Positions 46,348 through 54,288 of a stretch of DNA of 54,432 nucleotides are shown here, piece after piece. Each line of letters begins with the position of its first letter. The first letter of the stretch is position 1. This DNA comes from Ruminococcus sp. (GTDB lineage: Bacteria; Bacillota; Clostridia; Oscillospirales; Ruminococcaceae), in contig JAFZRF010000001.1 of NCBI GenBank assembly GCA_017620025.1, positions 1 through 54,432 of the forward strand, read 5' to 3'. Position numbers and translations under genes: made by a program. The notes beneath the pieces were generated by a model. That model was not told the DNA's origin. It did not search any database and worked only from the letters and a program-made list of their open reading frames with translations.

Positions 46348-46376
46348 TTGATTGCATCAATACAGCATGATATAAT
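46348..46376 (+). promoter_or_regulatory. Promoter of first dockerin paralogue
   Basis: TTGATT (46348-46353), 17 nt, TATAAT (46371-46376). A leader of about 125 nt follows, with a tiny MKLI frame at 46425-46439. Confidence 0.65.
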
Positions 46377-46469
46377 GAAGGCAGACAAGCAACCGTTCAC
46401 TCTTATCTGACGGAAGGTGATTGAGATGAAGCTTATATAATACCTCAGATGCCACACATACTCACCACA

Positions 46470-46620
46470 GACACAACTGAATACCCGCACAACTAAGGAG
46501 GTAATCATCATGAAAAGACTTCTAAGTATCCTCACAGCCGCAGTAATGACCTTCAGCCCTGCATTCACCTCTGTTTCCGGCCCGGCAGTATCAGCTGATA
46601 CCGGAAGCGATCTGCCGGAA
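46470..46620 (+). repeat. 5' duplicated block, copy 1
   Basis: From the leader (ACTGAATACC) through the signal-peptide codons this DNA matches 47585-47730 with few changes. Confidence 0.75.
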
Positions 46621-47550
46621 GGTTTCGGGTACATGGAATGTGAGATCGGCGAGGACACTGTAAATTTCACATCAGACTCTCTGAATACGACCATGTTCAT
46701 CTCGACCAATGACGAATTTGAAATATCGCTGCAAGACGACAGATACGAGTTCAAACCGGCGAGAAACGGAAAATATGTTTTATCGGTACTGGTGACAACC
46801 TCCATACCGAATGTCACATTCGGCATGGAATGGACATTCTATTCCCGCCTGATCACAGCGGACAACGGACATATATCGACCCGGAAGGAAACCATTTACC
46901 GCCATGACGAGCACGACGGAACCGTTACATTCACTCCTGCGTTCGGCGAACCGTCCTCTTATACCTATTACGGCAATGATATTCTCGGCGGTGAGACCTG
47001 CCTCATCGGAAATCTGCTGAATGTACCCGACCATTTCTTCATTTATGCACTCTCTGAACGTGAGCGTGAATTGCGCTGCTGTGCGTTCGTCACCAGAGCA
47101 AGTAATACAGCCGGATTATGGCTGAAAAACGACGGTCTCATTTCACCGATCGAACCGCAGTTCCAGCTGCGCTATGATGAAAGGAATATCCCTGCTGCAC
47201 CGGAAACAGATCCACCGGCATCACTTGCGTTTATCGGCTTCCAGCACGACCTGCAGGAACTTGAAGTGATACCGGACATCGTAAAATGTGAAGGGAAACG
47301 CACTCTGATCTATTCGATCGATGAGGACGAGAACGAAAACCTGCTTCCCGATTCCCTTGTGATCACCGAGTGCCCTGAGAATGATATCAACGCCGACGGT
47401 GAGTTCAGCGTCGCAGATGCCGTTCTGCTTGAGAAGTGGCTGCTCGGTGCCGGCGATACAGGTTTCGTAAACTGGCGCTCCGCCGACCTCAACAGCGACG
47501 GCGTGCTTGATACCTTCGACCTTTGCTTCCTGAAGGACAAGCTTCTCTGA
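46510..47550 (+). CDS. Secreted dockerin protein, paralogue 1
   Basis: A 346-residue protein. The signal peptide spans about 1-29 (MKRLLSILTAAVMTFSPAFT, cut near VSA-DT). A unique central region (about 35-285) looks beta-rich and has no family I recognise; it includes NGKYVLSVLVTTSIPNVTFG. The dockerin at 291-346 has loops NDINADGEFSVAD and ADLNSDGVLDTFD. AAGGAGG precedes the ATG. The next gene is a paralogue whose 5' and 3' ends are almost identical in DNA. Confidence 0.82.
   Translation: MKRLLSILTAAVMTFSPAFTSVSGPAVSADTGSDLPEGFGYMECEIGEDTVNFTSDSLNTTMFISTNDEFEISLQDDRYEFKPARNGKYVLSVLVTTSIPNVTFGMEWTFYSRLITADNGHISTRKETIYRHDEHDGTVTFTPAFGEPSSYTYYGNDILGGETCLIGNLLNVPDHFFIYALSERERELRCCAFVTRASNTAGLWLKNDGLISPIEPQFQLRYDERNIPAAPETDPPASLAFIGFQHDLQELEVIPDIVKCEGKRTLIYSIDEDENENLLPDSLVITECPENDINADGEFSVADAVLLEKWLLGAGDTGFVNWRSADLNSDGVLDTFDLCFLKDKLL
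47305..47523 (+). repeat. 3' duplicated block (dockerin), copy 1
   Basis: About 220 bp from TATTCGATCGATGAGGACGA through the dockerin match 48432-48650 nearly base for base, far closer than the middle of the two genes. Confidence 0.8.
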
Positions 47551-47584
47551 TACCGCAGGAATAATACGGACTCACCTTATCAAT

Positions 47585-47730
47585 AAAACTGAATACCTGC
47601 ACTACTAAGGAGGTAATCATCATGAAAAGACTTCTGAGTATCCTCACAGCCGCAGTAATGACCTTCAGCCCTGCACTCACCTCTGTTTCCTGGCCGGCAG
47701 TATCAGCTGATACCGGAAGCTCTAAGCCGG
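47585..47730 (+). repeat. 5' duplicated block, copy 2
   Basis: Second copy of the leader and signal-peptide block; see 46470-46620. Confidence 0.75.
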
Positions 47731-48698
47731 CCGTTTTTGACGGGATAACCTGCAAGATCGATGACGGCGCTGTATGCTTCTCCACAGACTTCGGAACTGC
47801 AGACCACCTTACATCGACAGAGCTTCTTGTATCGACAGCCGGAGATTTTGAAGCGTCAAAAAACGGCAAAGAATTCGTCTTCCGGCCGGAGGATAACGGA
47901 GAATACGTTGTCACGCTCTTTGTGACCGTAGACATTCCGGAGGTCACCTTCGGATTCAGCCTGGTATTCTATTCCTATTACATAACCACTGTCAACGGAG
48001 AGATATCTGTCAGGGACGAAGACACATACTGCCTTAAACAGAATAACATCACAGTCAGCATTATTCCCGCAGCCGGAGATCCACTGAGCTTTACCAGATA
48101 CGATAATGACATTATCTGCGACGAATTCTATCTGATCGGCAGTCAGCTGTGCAATACCGATTATTTCTTATTTTATGACCTTTCTGACCGTGCTGCAGAT
48201 CCGGAATGCTATGCTCTTCTCATCAGAACAGACGAAGGTGATGAGCTTCTGTATAAGGATGCGAACAGCATCTGGCCTCTCGGAGATTTTTACCAAATCG
48301 GTACCGATACCATAGATTATCCCGTGATACCAGGCACTGTTCCGCCAAAATCCCTTGCGCTCATCGGGCTCTGGCACGATATAGTCGAAAAGGATAAAAT
48401 ACCGGGCATCATAAAATGCAAAGGCAGCAAGACTCTTATCTATTCGATCGATGAGGACGAGAACGAAAACCTGATTCCCGATTCCCTCGTGATCACCGAG
48501 TGCCCTGAGAATGATATCAACGCCGACGGTGAGTTCAGCGTCGCTGATGCCGTTCTGCTTGAGAAGTGGCTGCTCGGTGCCGGCGATACAGGTTTCGTAA
48601 ACTGGCGCTCCGCCGACCTCAACAGCGACGGCGTGCTTGATACCTTCGACCTTTGCTTTTTAAAGGACAGACTCGTCGCGGGCGAAGTCACGAAATGA
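47622..48698 (+). CDS. Secreted dockerin protein, paralogue 2
   Basis: A 358-residue protein laid out like its neighbour: signal peptide (1-29), unknown middle (about 35-290) and dockerin (297-358, with the short extra tail VAGEVTK). The middles share only scattered motifs (NGEYVVTLFVTVDIPEVTFG, FLFYDLSDR), so they have diverged while the ends have not. It lies 71 nt after paralogue 1 with no clear terminator between, so both may be on one transcript. Confidence 0.82.
   Translation: MKRLLSILTAAVMTFSPALTSVSWPAVSADTGSSKPAVFDGITCKIDDGAVCFSTDFGTADHLTSTELLVSTAGDFEASKNGKEFVFRPEDNGEYVVTLFVTVDIPEVTFGFSLVFYSYYITTVNGEISVRDEDTYCLKQNNITVSIIPAAGDPLSFTRYDNDIICDEFYLIGSQLCNTDYFLFYDLSDRAADPECYALLIRTDEGDELLYKDANSIWPLGDFYQIGTDTIDYPVIPGTVPPKSLALIGLWHDIVEKDKIPGIIKCKGSKTLIYSIDEDENENLIPDSLVITECPENDINADGEFSVADAVLLEKWLLGAGDTGFVNWRSADLNSDGVLDTFDLCFLKDRLVAGEVTK
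48432..48650 (+). repeat. 3' duplicated block (dockerin), copy 2
   Basis: Second copy of the near-identical dockerin DNA; see 47305-47523. Confidence 0.8.
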
Positions 48699-48714
48699 TC
48701 AATATATCCCCGAA

Positions 48715-48751
48715 AACAGTCCCGGAGGCTCTCTCCGGGACTGTTATTTTT
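48715..48751 (+). terminator. Terminator of dockerin pair
   Basis: AACAGTCCCGGA-GGCTCTC-TCCGGGACTGTT followed by a T-rich run. Confidence 0.9.
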
Positions 48752-48818
48752 CAACATCCGTCCGGCGCAATTTCCGCAATAATTAACCGGATTTCAGCTA
48801 TATTTGCCGGAAATGCTA

Positions 48819-48847
48819 TTGACATATAGCACTAAAAATGATAGAAT
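48819..48847 (+). promoter_or_regulatory. Promoter of CotH gene
   Basis: TTGACA (48819-48824), 17 nt, TAGAAT (48842-48847), about 50 nt before the start. Confidence 0.7.
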
Positions 48848-48896
48848 AAAGTTGTAAAATATAGGTTAGCTGATAATATTATGGGAGGAACCATGC

Positions 48897-51800
48897 ATGA
48901 AAAGGAATATTATCACTAAAGCCATGGCAGGCTCTTTGTGCCTGTCCGTCCTTTCGGGATCAGCCATAATACCCGGAATGACAGTTTCCGCTGTGAGCGG
49001 AACATCAATCATCAGTGAGGTGTGCGCATCCAACACCTCCAAAGCTGCCCCAGACGGCAACTACTATGACTGGATAGAGCTCTACAATCCCGGCTCTTCC
49101 GCTCTCGACCTCAGCGGATGCGGACTCAGCGACGACGCTGACAAGCCCTACGACTACACCTTCAAGGACGGTACTACCATCCAGCCGGGTGCAAAGCTCG
49201 TTGTCTACTGCGACTCCAAGGGCACAGGCGATATCGCTCCCTTCGGCCTTTCCACCTCAGGAGAGACCATCACACTCACAGGCAAGGACGGATCAGTGCT
49301 TGATTCACTGACCTTCGGAAACCTCGGCGAAAACGAGAGCTACGCTGAGTATCCCGAAAAGAGCGGTACCTTCTTCGTTACCACTCCTACGCCCGGCAGC
49401 ACTAACGCAGCTCCCCAGGGACAGAACGCCGTAAAGGCTCCTGAATTCTCTGTTGAGAGCGGATTCTATGAGAACGCTGTTCAGCTGACGATCTCATCAC
49501 CCCAGAACTACACCATCTACTACACTACCGACGGAAGCGATCCCGTTCCCGGCTCAGGTACTACAAAGCAGTTCTCCGGTGCGCTCCAGCTCACAGACCG
49601 TTCAAGCGAACCCAACGTGCTCAGTGCACACACCGACATCTCCTACCCTGACACTACAGCTCCGGGTCTGGTAGACAAGGCAAACGTTATCCGTGCGGTA
49701 GCAGTTGATGCTTCCGGCACAAAGAGCAGTGTCATCACAAAGACCTACTTCGTTGGCAAGACTGCTCAGACAGCCTACCTCAGAAATATGAAGGTAGTAT
49801 CACTCGTAACAGACGAAAAGAATCTCTTTGATCCCACTATCGGTATCTACGTAAGAGGCGACGTATTCGACGCTCAGGGCTACAACACCGGCGGCGGCAC
49901 ATTCCCCGGCGGCGACTGGAACATTCCCGGACAGCAGGATCCCAATCAGCAGCAGCCCGGTCAGCAGGATCCTAATCAGCAGCAGGATCCCAGCCAGCAG
50001 AACCCCGGTCAGCAGAATCCCGGCAACTGGAACATGGGTGACTGGAATACCGGCGACTGGAATATCCCCGGACAGCAGGCAGCTATAAACGCTGACGAAC
50101 CCGCTGCAGGCGAAGGCCAGCAGAATCCCGGCGGCTGGAATATCGGCGGCCAGGGCGGATGGGAAATGCCCGGCGGCGCAGGCGGATGGGATATCCCCGG
50201 CGGCGGCGATTTCCCCGGAATGAGCGGCTTCGGTATGCTCACCGACAAGGACGGCAAGATGGTACAGAGCTGGGAGATAGAGGCCAACTATACCCAGAAG
50301 GGCAAGGCCTGGGAGCGTGAGGTAAGCATGGAGGTATTTGACTCCGGCGAGCCTGTACTTGCTCAGAACGTAGGCATCCGTATCAAGGGAGCTGCTTCAA
50401 GATCACACGCACAGAAGAGCTTCAATGTTTACGCAAGATCAGAGTACGGTCTTGATTCACTTGATTTCGATTTCTTCAGCGGTACCTGCCGCAAGCAGAC
50501 AAACGGCAAGAAGATAAAGAAGTTCGATTCCATTACTCTCCGCAACGGCGGAAACGACAACAACAATACCTGGTTCAGGGATTCCATAAACCAGCGTCTC
50601 ATCGCAGACAGAGACTGTGCTTATCAGGCAACTGACGAGTGCATGGTATTCATCGACGGTGAATTCTGGGGCATCTATCAGATCACCGAGAAGCTCGGCG
50701 ACGATTATCTCCACGATCACTTCGGCATCGACAAGGCAAGTGCAGTCATGATCAAGAACGATGAGCTCGAGGAAGGCACAGATGCCGACCTCCAGGCATG
50801 GGAGGACATCAAGAACTTCTGTGCTTCAAACGATATGTCCAACGCTTCAAACTACAAGCGCTTCACGGACAGCTTCGATGTACAGAGCTATATCGATTAC
50901 TTCGCAGCTCAGATCTACTGGAACAACTGGGACTGGCCGCAGAACAACACCGCTCTGTGGAAAACATCCACAGTTGACTCCTCCAATCCCTACGCAGACG
51001 GCAAGTGGCGTATGATCATATTCGATACCGAGTACGGCCAGGGTCTCTACGGCCAGGACAATACCTCGGCTACATACGATACGTTCCGCCGTATCGCATC
51101 GAATACTGACAACACCAGCAAGATGTTCACCGCACTGCTCAAGAACCCCGATTTCGCACAGCAGTTCGGAATCACTTTCATGGATCTTGCAAACTACAAC
51201 TTCACATCCGACAAGACGAAGCCGATCATCGACTTCTTCAACTCAACATACTCCACACAGATCAGCGATACCAAGGCACGTTTCAGCTCTTCCGGCAACG
51301 GCGGCGGCTGGTCTATAGGCGGCATGGGCGGAGCTTCCGGCTTCCAGGCTATCAGCCAGTTCTATGACAACCGTGCGACCAACGTTCCGCGCATCGTGAG
51401 CAGCAACCTCGGCATCGAGAATACAACAGGTCTCGTTACCGTATACAATACCGCTGCACAGGGCACAGTAAAGTTCAACACCCTCAACCTCGACCTTGAT
51501 CAGTGGAGCGGCAACTACTTCACCGCTTACCCTGTAACTGCTACAGCCGAGCCCAAGGAAGGCGTGACCTTCACAGGCTGGGAGGTAACAGACAGCACAG
51601 GCACCGTAAAGACCTATAACGATGCAACTATCACAGTTCCCGTTACAGGCGGCGTTACCATCAAGGCAAACTACAGCGGCACAGCAGCAGGTTCAACAGA
51701 GAAGCCTACTACAACACCGACAACCACACCTACAAGCGCACCTGCTACAACTCCTACGACTCCCGCAACATCAGGTTCACAGAACCCCGGTGTTTCATAC

Positions 51801-52013
51801 GGCGACGCTAACGTTGACGGCAAGGTAAACGTATCCGATGCAGTTGCAGTGCTCCAGTTCGTCGCTAACCAGACCAAGTACCCCCTGACAGCAACCGGCC
51901 TTACAAACGCTGATATAGACGGCGCAACAGGAATCACCGGCAGCGATGCCATCGTTATTCAGAAGGTAGATGCAGGCGTTATAAAGCAGTCTGATCTTCC
52001 CCTGAAGAAATAA
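48897..52013 (+). CDS. CotH-family protein with lamin-tail domain and dockerin
   Basis: A 1038-residue secreted protein. In order: signal peptide (1-32); lamin-tail-like domain (about 37-150, SIISEVCASN, DWIELYNPGSSALDLSG); chitobiase-like beta domain (about 181-287, YTIYYTTDGSDPVPG); CotH domain (from about 293, GIYVRGDVFD, to about 800, with WGIYQITEKLGDDYL, YWNNWDWPQNNTALW and WRMIIFDTEYG); a beta-repeat region (about 855-935); Thr/Pro linker; dockerin (968-1038). CotH proteins are atypical kinases in spore coats, and cellulosomal ones are known in Ruminococcus. A Gly/Gln/Asn/Trp/Pro-rich stretch (about 331-445) interrupts the early CotH part. The second dockerin loop is degenerate (DIDGATGITGSD). 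GGAGG precedes the ATG. Confidence 0.92.
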   Translation: MKRNIITKAMAGSLCLSVLSGSAIIPGMTVSAVSGTSIISEVCASNTSKAAPDGNYYDWIELYNPGSSALDLSGCGLSDDADKPYDYTFKDGTTIQPGAKLVVYCDSKGTGDIAPFGLSTSGETITLTGKDGSVLDSLTFGNLGENESYAEYPEKSGTFFVTTPTPGSTNAAPQGQNAVKAPEFSVESGFYENAVQLTISSPQNYTIYYTTDGSDPVPGSGTTKQFSGALQLTDRSSEPNVLSAHTDISYPDTTAPGLVDKANVIRAVAVDASGTKSSVITKTYFVGKTAQTAYLRNMKVVSLVTDEKNLFDPTIGIYVRGDVFDAQGYNTGGGTFPGGDWNIPGQQDPNQQQPGQQDPNQQQDPSQQNPGQQNPGNWNMGDWNTGDWNIPGQQAAINADEPAAGEGQQNPGGWNIGGQGGWEMPGGAGGWDIPGGGDFPGMSGFGMLTDKDGKMVQSWEIEANYTQKGKAWEREVSMEVFDSGEPVLAQNVGIRIKGAASRSHAQKSFNVYARSEYGLDSLDFDFFSGTCRKQTNGKKIKKFDSITLRNGGNDNNNTWFRDSINQRLIADRDCAYQATDECMVFIDGEFWGIYQITEKLGDDYLHDHFGIDKASAVMIKNDELEEGTDADLQAWEDIKNFCASNDMSNASNYKRFTDSFDVQSYIDYFAAQIYWNNWDWPQNNTALWKTSTVDSSNPYADGKWRMIIFDTEYGQGLYGQDNTSATYDTFRRIASNTDNTSKMFTALLKNPDFAQQFGITFMDLANYNFTSDKTKPIIDFFNSTYSTQISDTKARFSSSGNGGGWSIGGMGGASGFQAISQFYDNRATNVPRIVSSNLGIENTTGLVTVYNTAAQGTVKFNTLNLDLDQWSGNYFTAYPVTATAEPKEGVTFTGWEVTDSTGTVKTYNDATITVPVTGGVTIKANYSGTAAGSTEKPTTTPTTTPTSAPATTPTTPATSGSQNPGVSYGDANVDGKVNVSDAVAVLQFVANQTKYPLTATGLTNADIDGATGITGSDAIVIQKVDAGVIKQSDLPLKK
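49886..50240 (+). repeat. Low-complexity repeat inside CotH gene
   Basis: Short imperfect tandem units code for PGQQDPNQQQ and GDWN/GGWNI/GGWEM motifs. Such DNA can change in copy number by slippage while staying in frame if units are multiples of three. Confidence 0.7.
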
Positions 52014-52027
52014 TAAAAACCAATAAC

Positions 52028-52062
52028 CGCTATCTGTGCTCCTCCGGGAGCACAGACCATTT
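52028..52062 (+). other. Hairpin between CotH and lysozyme-like genes
   Basis: CTGTGCTCC-TCC-GGGAGCACAG in the 62-nt spacer has no T-run, so it may be a partial terminator or mRNA processing site. No separate promoter is seen, and the two genes may share a transcript. Confidence 0.5.
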
Positions 52063-52075
52063 ACGGAGGTAAATC

Positions 52076-53203
52076 ATGAGACCACGCATCCTTTGTATAC
52101 TGACTGCGGCAGCTCTTGCGTTCTGTTCCGTTACCGGAATGACCGCAGGCGCTGATGATACGATCGCCCACGACCCGTCAAGGGACGTACAGACAGAGGG
52201 CGTAGGAAATCCGTTCAACTACGGTGAGAGGAATACTCCCGAGAACGCTTCCACCGAGGAGATACGCACCATAAACAGCAAGATGACCGTACAGGAGGTA
52301 AAGTACGCCCTGTACAAGGAGATCGACGAGCACTGGGACCTGCTCAGGGTAAGACTGGGCGAGCCCGAGCGTGAGAAGGTCTATGCGCTCTTTCTCGGTC
52401 TCGGTTCCCGTGAATCCACTCTCGGCGAGGGCAGACACGGCGCAGACGTCGAGACAGCCTTTGCTCAGGGCTTCGGTGTGAGCTCCGCTCATTCCTACGG
52501 CACTCTCCAGACGGCAGTCACGGCATTCGAGGGCTGCGATCCCACCTTCATGAAGGAGGACAACGTACCGGAGATGTATCAGTACACTCTTTCGGAATCC
52601 ACCTTCTATGACGCTATCATATCGGATCACATGGGTATCAGAAAGCTGCTCCATTTCGTTGAGATAGCCATAAACGAGGAGGGCATGACCGGCTACGACG
52701 TAATAAGAGGCGCTCTCAAGGGCTTCAATCAGGGCTGGTGCAACTACACACCGGATAACGAGGCCTACTACAAGGATTATCCGGACGAGATAATCGCCAT
52801 GGCGCACTGGTACTACGACAACGGCCACCTCTATGACAATGTCTTCACCTGGACTCAGAACACCGCAACCGAGCCATACCGCACAAATGCGTGGGACTGG
52901 TGGAGCGACTGCTCACCGAGCATGGCAGAGATAACAGCCTCCCCCGATCCGGTAACGGAGCCTCCGACAGCAGCCGGTACAACCGAACCGACTGCCGGGA
53001 GCATCGTTCCCGAACCGCCATACCAGATGGGCGACGTAAATCTCAGCTACAGCGTCGATGTAGCCGATCTCGTCCTTCTCAGCAGATACCTTCTCGGCGC
53101 AGAAGAACTGACTCAGAATCAGGCAACGGTCGCTGATATGGATTTCTCCGGTACTGTTGATACCTTCGATCTGGTACAGCTGAGAAAACATCTTGTACGA
53201 TAA
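52076..53203 (+). CDS. Secreted lysozyme-like domain protein with dockerin
   Basis: A 375-residue protein. The signal peptide covers about 1-26. The main domain (about 65-285) has LFLGLGSREST with Glu113, then SSAHSYGTLQTA, an E-S...GxLQ arrangement like SLT/goose-type lysozymes, followed by FNQGWCNY and AHWYYDNGHLY. The assignment is tentative; no full family match is claimed. A Pro/Thr/Glu linker (about 285-315) leads to a dockerin (319-375). Its first loop, GDVNLSYSVDVAD, lacks the usual Asp-Gly and may bind calcium weakly. GGAGG precedes the ATG. Confidence 0.8.
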   Translation: MRPRILCILTAAALAFCSVTGMTAGADDTIAHDPSRDVQTEGVGNPFNYGERNTPENASTEEIRTINSKMTVQEVKYALYKEIDEHWDLLRVRLGEPEREKVYALFLGLGSRESTLGEGRHGADVETAFAQGFGVSSAHSYGTLQTAVTAFEGCDPTFMKEDNVPEMYQYTLSESTFYDAIISDHMGIRKLLHFVEIAINEEGMTGYDVIRGALKGFNQGWCNYTPDNEAYYKDYPDEIIAMAHWYYDNGHLYDNVFTWTQNTATEPYRTNAWDWWSDCSPSMAEITASPDPVTEPPTAAGTTEPTAGSIVPEPPYQMGDVNLSYSVDVADLVLLSRYLLGAEELTQNQATVADMDFSGTVDTFDLVQLRKHLVR

Positions 53204-53248
53204 AACGAAAAGCCGGGCGCTGAAAGCCAGATACCCATACAGAAGTTT

Positions 53249-53283
53249 TGCCCCTGAGCGTTAAAACGCACTCAGGGGCATTG
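53249..53283. terminator. Bidirectional hairpin between convergent genes
   Basis: TGCCCCTGAG...CTCAGGGGCA lies between the dockerin gene and the GNAT gene. The T-run is weak on both sides. Confidence 0.5.
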
Positions 53284-53331
53284 TATTTATTATGTTGCTA
53301 AGATAAATCAGAATTTATCAAATCTTATATT

Positions 53332-53841
53332 CTATAATATTTTCTGCATTACTACAGCATCTTTAAACATCCCGTTTACATAAAAATATTTTTTATATAT
53401 TCCTATATCAATAAATCCCATTTTATGATACAACGCAATAGCACCTGCATTATCAGTAATTACTTCCAGTTCTATAATTCTGATATTCATTTTCTTGGCT
53501 TGCTCGAAAAGTCTTTTTAACATTTCTGTTCCTATTCCCTGATTCCAGTATTTCTTTCTTACTGAAATAGAGAGTTTTGCTCTATGACGAATTCTTGCTG
53601 CATAATATCCATCTAATTCTGCTCTCGCAATAATCTGTTCGTTTTCAAGAGCTATCAAAACAATACTATTTTCCGAGTCTTTACTCATGGCCAATTTCCG
53701 TTTTACGCCTTCAACAGGAACAGTAAATTCATTTTCTCCGTGTATCAAACTATCAGATTCTCCACCTACTTGATTCAGATATGAAATCATTTTCTCAGCA
53801 TCATCTGAAACGGCCTCTCTGATTATATATGTATTATTCAT
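53332..53841 (-). CDS. GNAT family N-acetyltransferase
   Basis: The protein is 169 residues from the ATG at 53839-53841 (MNNTYIIREAVSDDAEKMIS). The acetyl-CoA loop is clear: ISVRKKYWNQGIGTEMLKRL, then ELEVITDNAGAIALYHKMGF, close to RimI/RimJ-type enzymes. The substrate is unknown. The gene is far more AT-rich than its neighbours, with AT-rich codons throughout, which suggests recent gain. A perfect promoter lies upstream. An ATG seven codons earlier is possible; the ribosome binding site is weak for both. Confidence 0.85.
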   Translation of the reverse strand: MNNTYIIREAVSDDAEKMISYLNQVGGESDSLIHGENEFTVPVEGVKRKLAMSKDSENSIVLIALENEQIIARAELDGYYAARIRHRAKLSISVRKKYWNQGIGTEMLKRLFEQAKKMNIRIIELEVITDNAGAIALYHKMGFIDIGIYKKYFYVNGMFKDAVVMQKIL

Positions 53842-53934
53842 TTGATCTCTTAAACCTCTCATATAACCGAATTATTCTGTCGCAAACTAAGCAACATATA
53901 TTGACTGCCACATAGCCGATTTATATTAGAAATT

Positions 53935-53963
53935 ATTATAGCATAATGCTGCAACATTGTCAA
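53935..53963 (-). promoter_or_regulatory. Consensus promoter of GNAT gene
   Basis: TTGACA (53958-53963), 17 nt, TATAAT (53935-53940) on the minus strand, a full SigA consensus. Confidence 0.8.
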
Positions 53964-53970
53964 CAAAAAC

Positions 53971-54009
53971 GCCATAGTACTTCTGGCTGAATATCAGAAA
54001 TACTATGGC
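53971..54009. repeat. Inverted repeat upstream of GNAT gene
   Basis: GCCATAGTA/TACTATGGC with an inner TTCTG/CAGAA, directly upstream of the GNAT promoter. It may be a terminator from the right or the edge of an inserted segment. Confidence 0.5.
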
Positions 54010-54073
54010 TTAAAACTTCTAAATCTGCGTCGCACTAAAACGTCCGGCTTTGTTTATCATCAAATCATACTTT

Positions 54074-54288
54074 TTATCAGGGGACGCCTTCACTTGCAAG
54101 GCGTCCCCTCTTCCAAAACAGTCCCCCGGACTGTTTTGAAATTCCCCCCTTGCGAAGCGCCCTGCGGATAAATGCGGGACTCTGTCCCAACCTAACCGGT
54201 CCGTCCCCTCTGTCAGCTTCGCTGACATCTCCCCACACTGTGGGGAGTCACCCTGCCAGAGGCGCTGCCTCTGGACTCCGCTAAAGGG
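54074..54288. repeat. Long copy of multi-hairpin repeat, interrupted by IS
   Basis: It matches 19064-19244, with one extra block of about 60 bp (54188-54250) that adds two more hairpins, TGTCAGC/GCTGACA and CTCCCCAC/GTGGGGAG. It breaks off within AAAGGG, where the other copies go on with GCGCAGCCCCTTT; foreign sequence starts there. From 53842 to 54307 there is no gene. An apparent frame across the repeat is an artefact of the palindromes. Confidence 0.88.

Noticed and set aside
49886-50240. Repeats in the CotH gene as a possible CRISPR array
   Set aside because: The units are short, imperfect, in frame and translated as PGQQ/GDWN motifs; there are no regular spacers.
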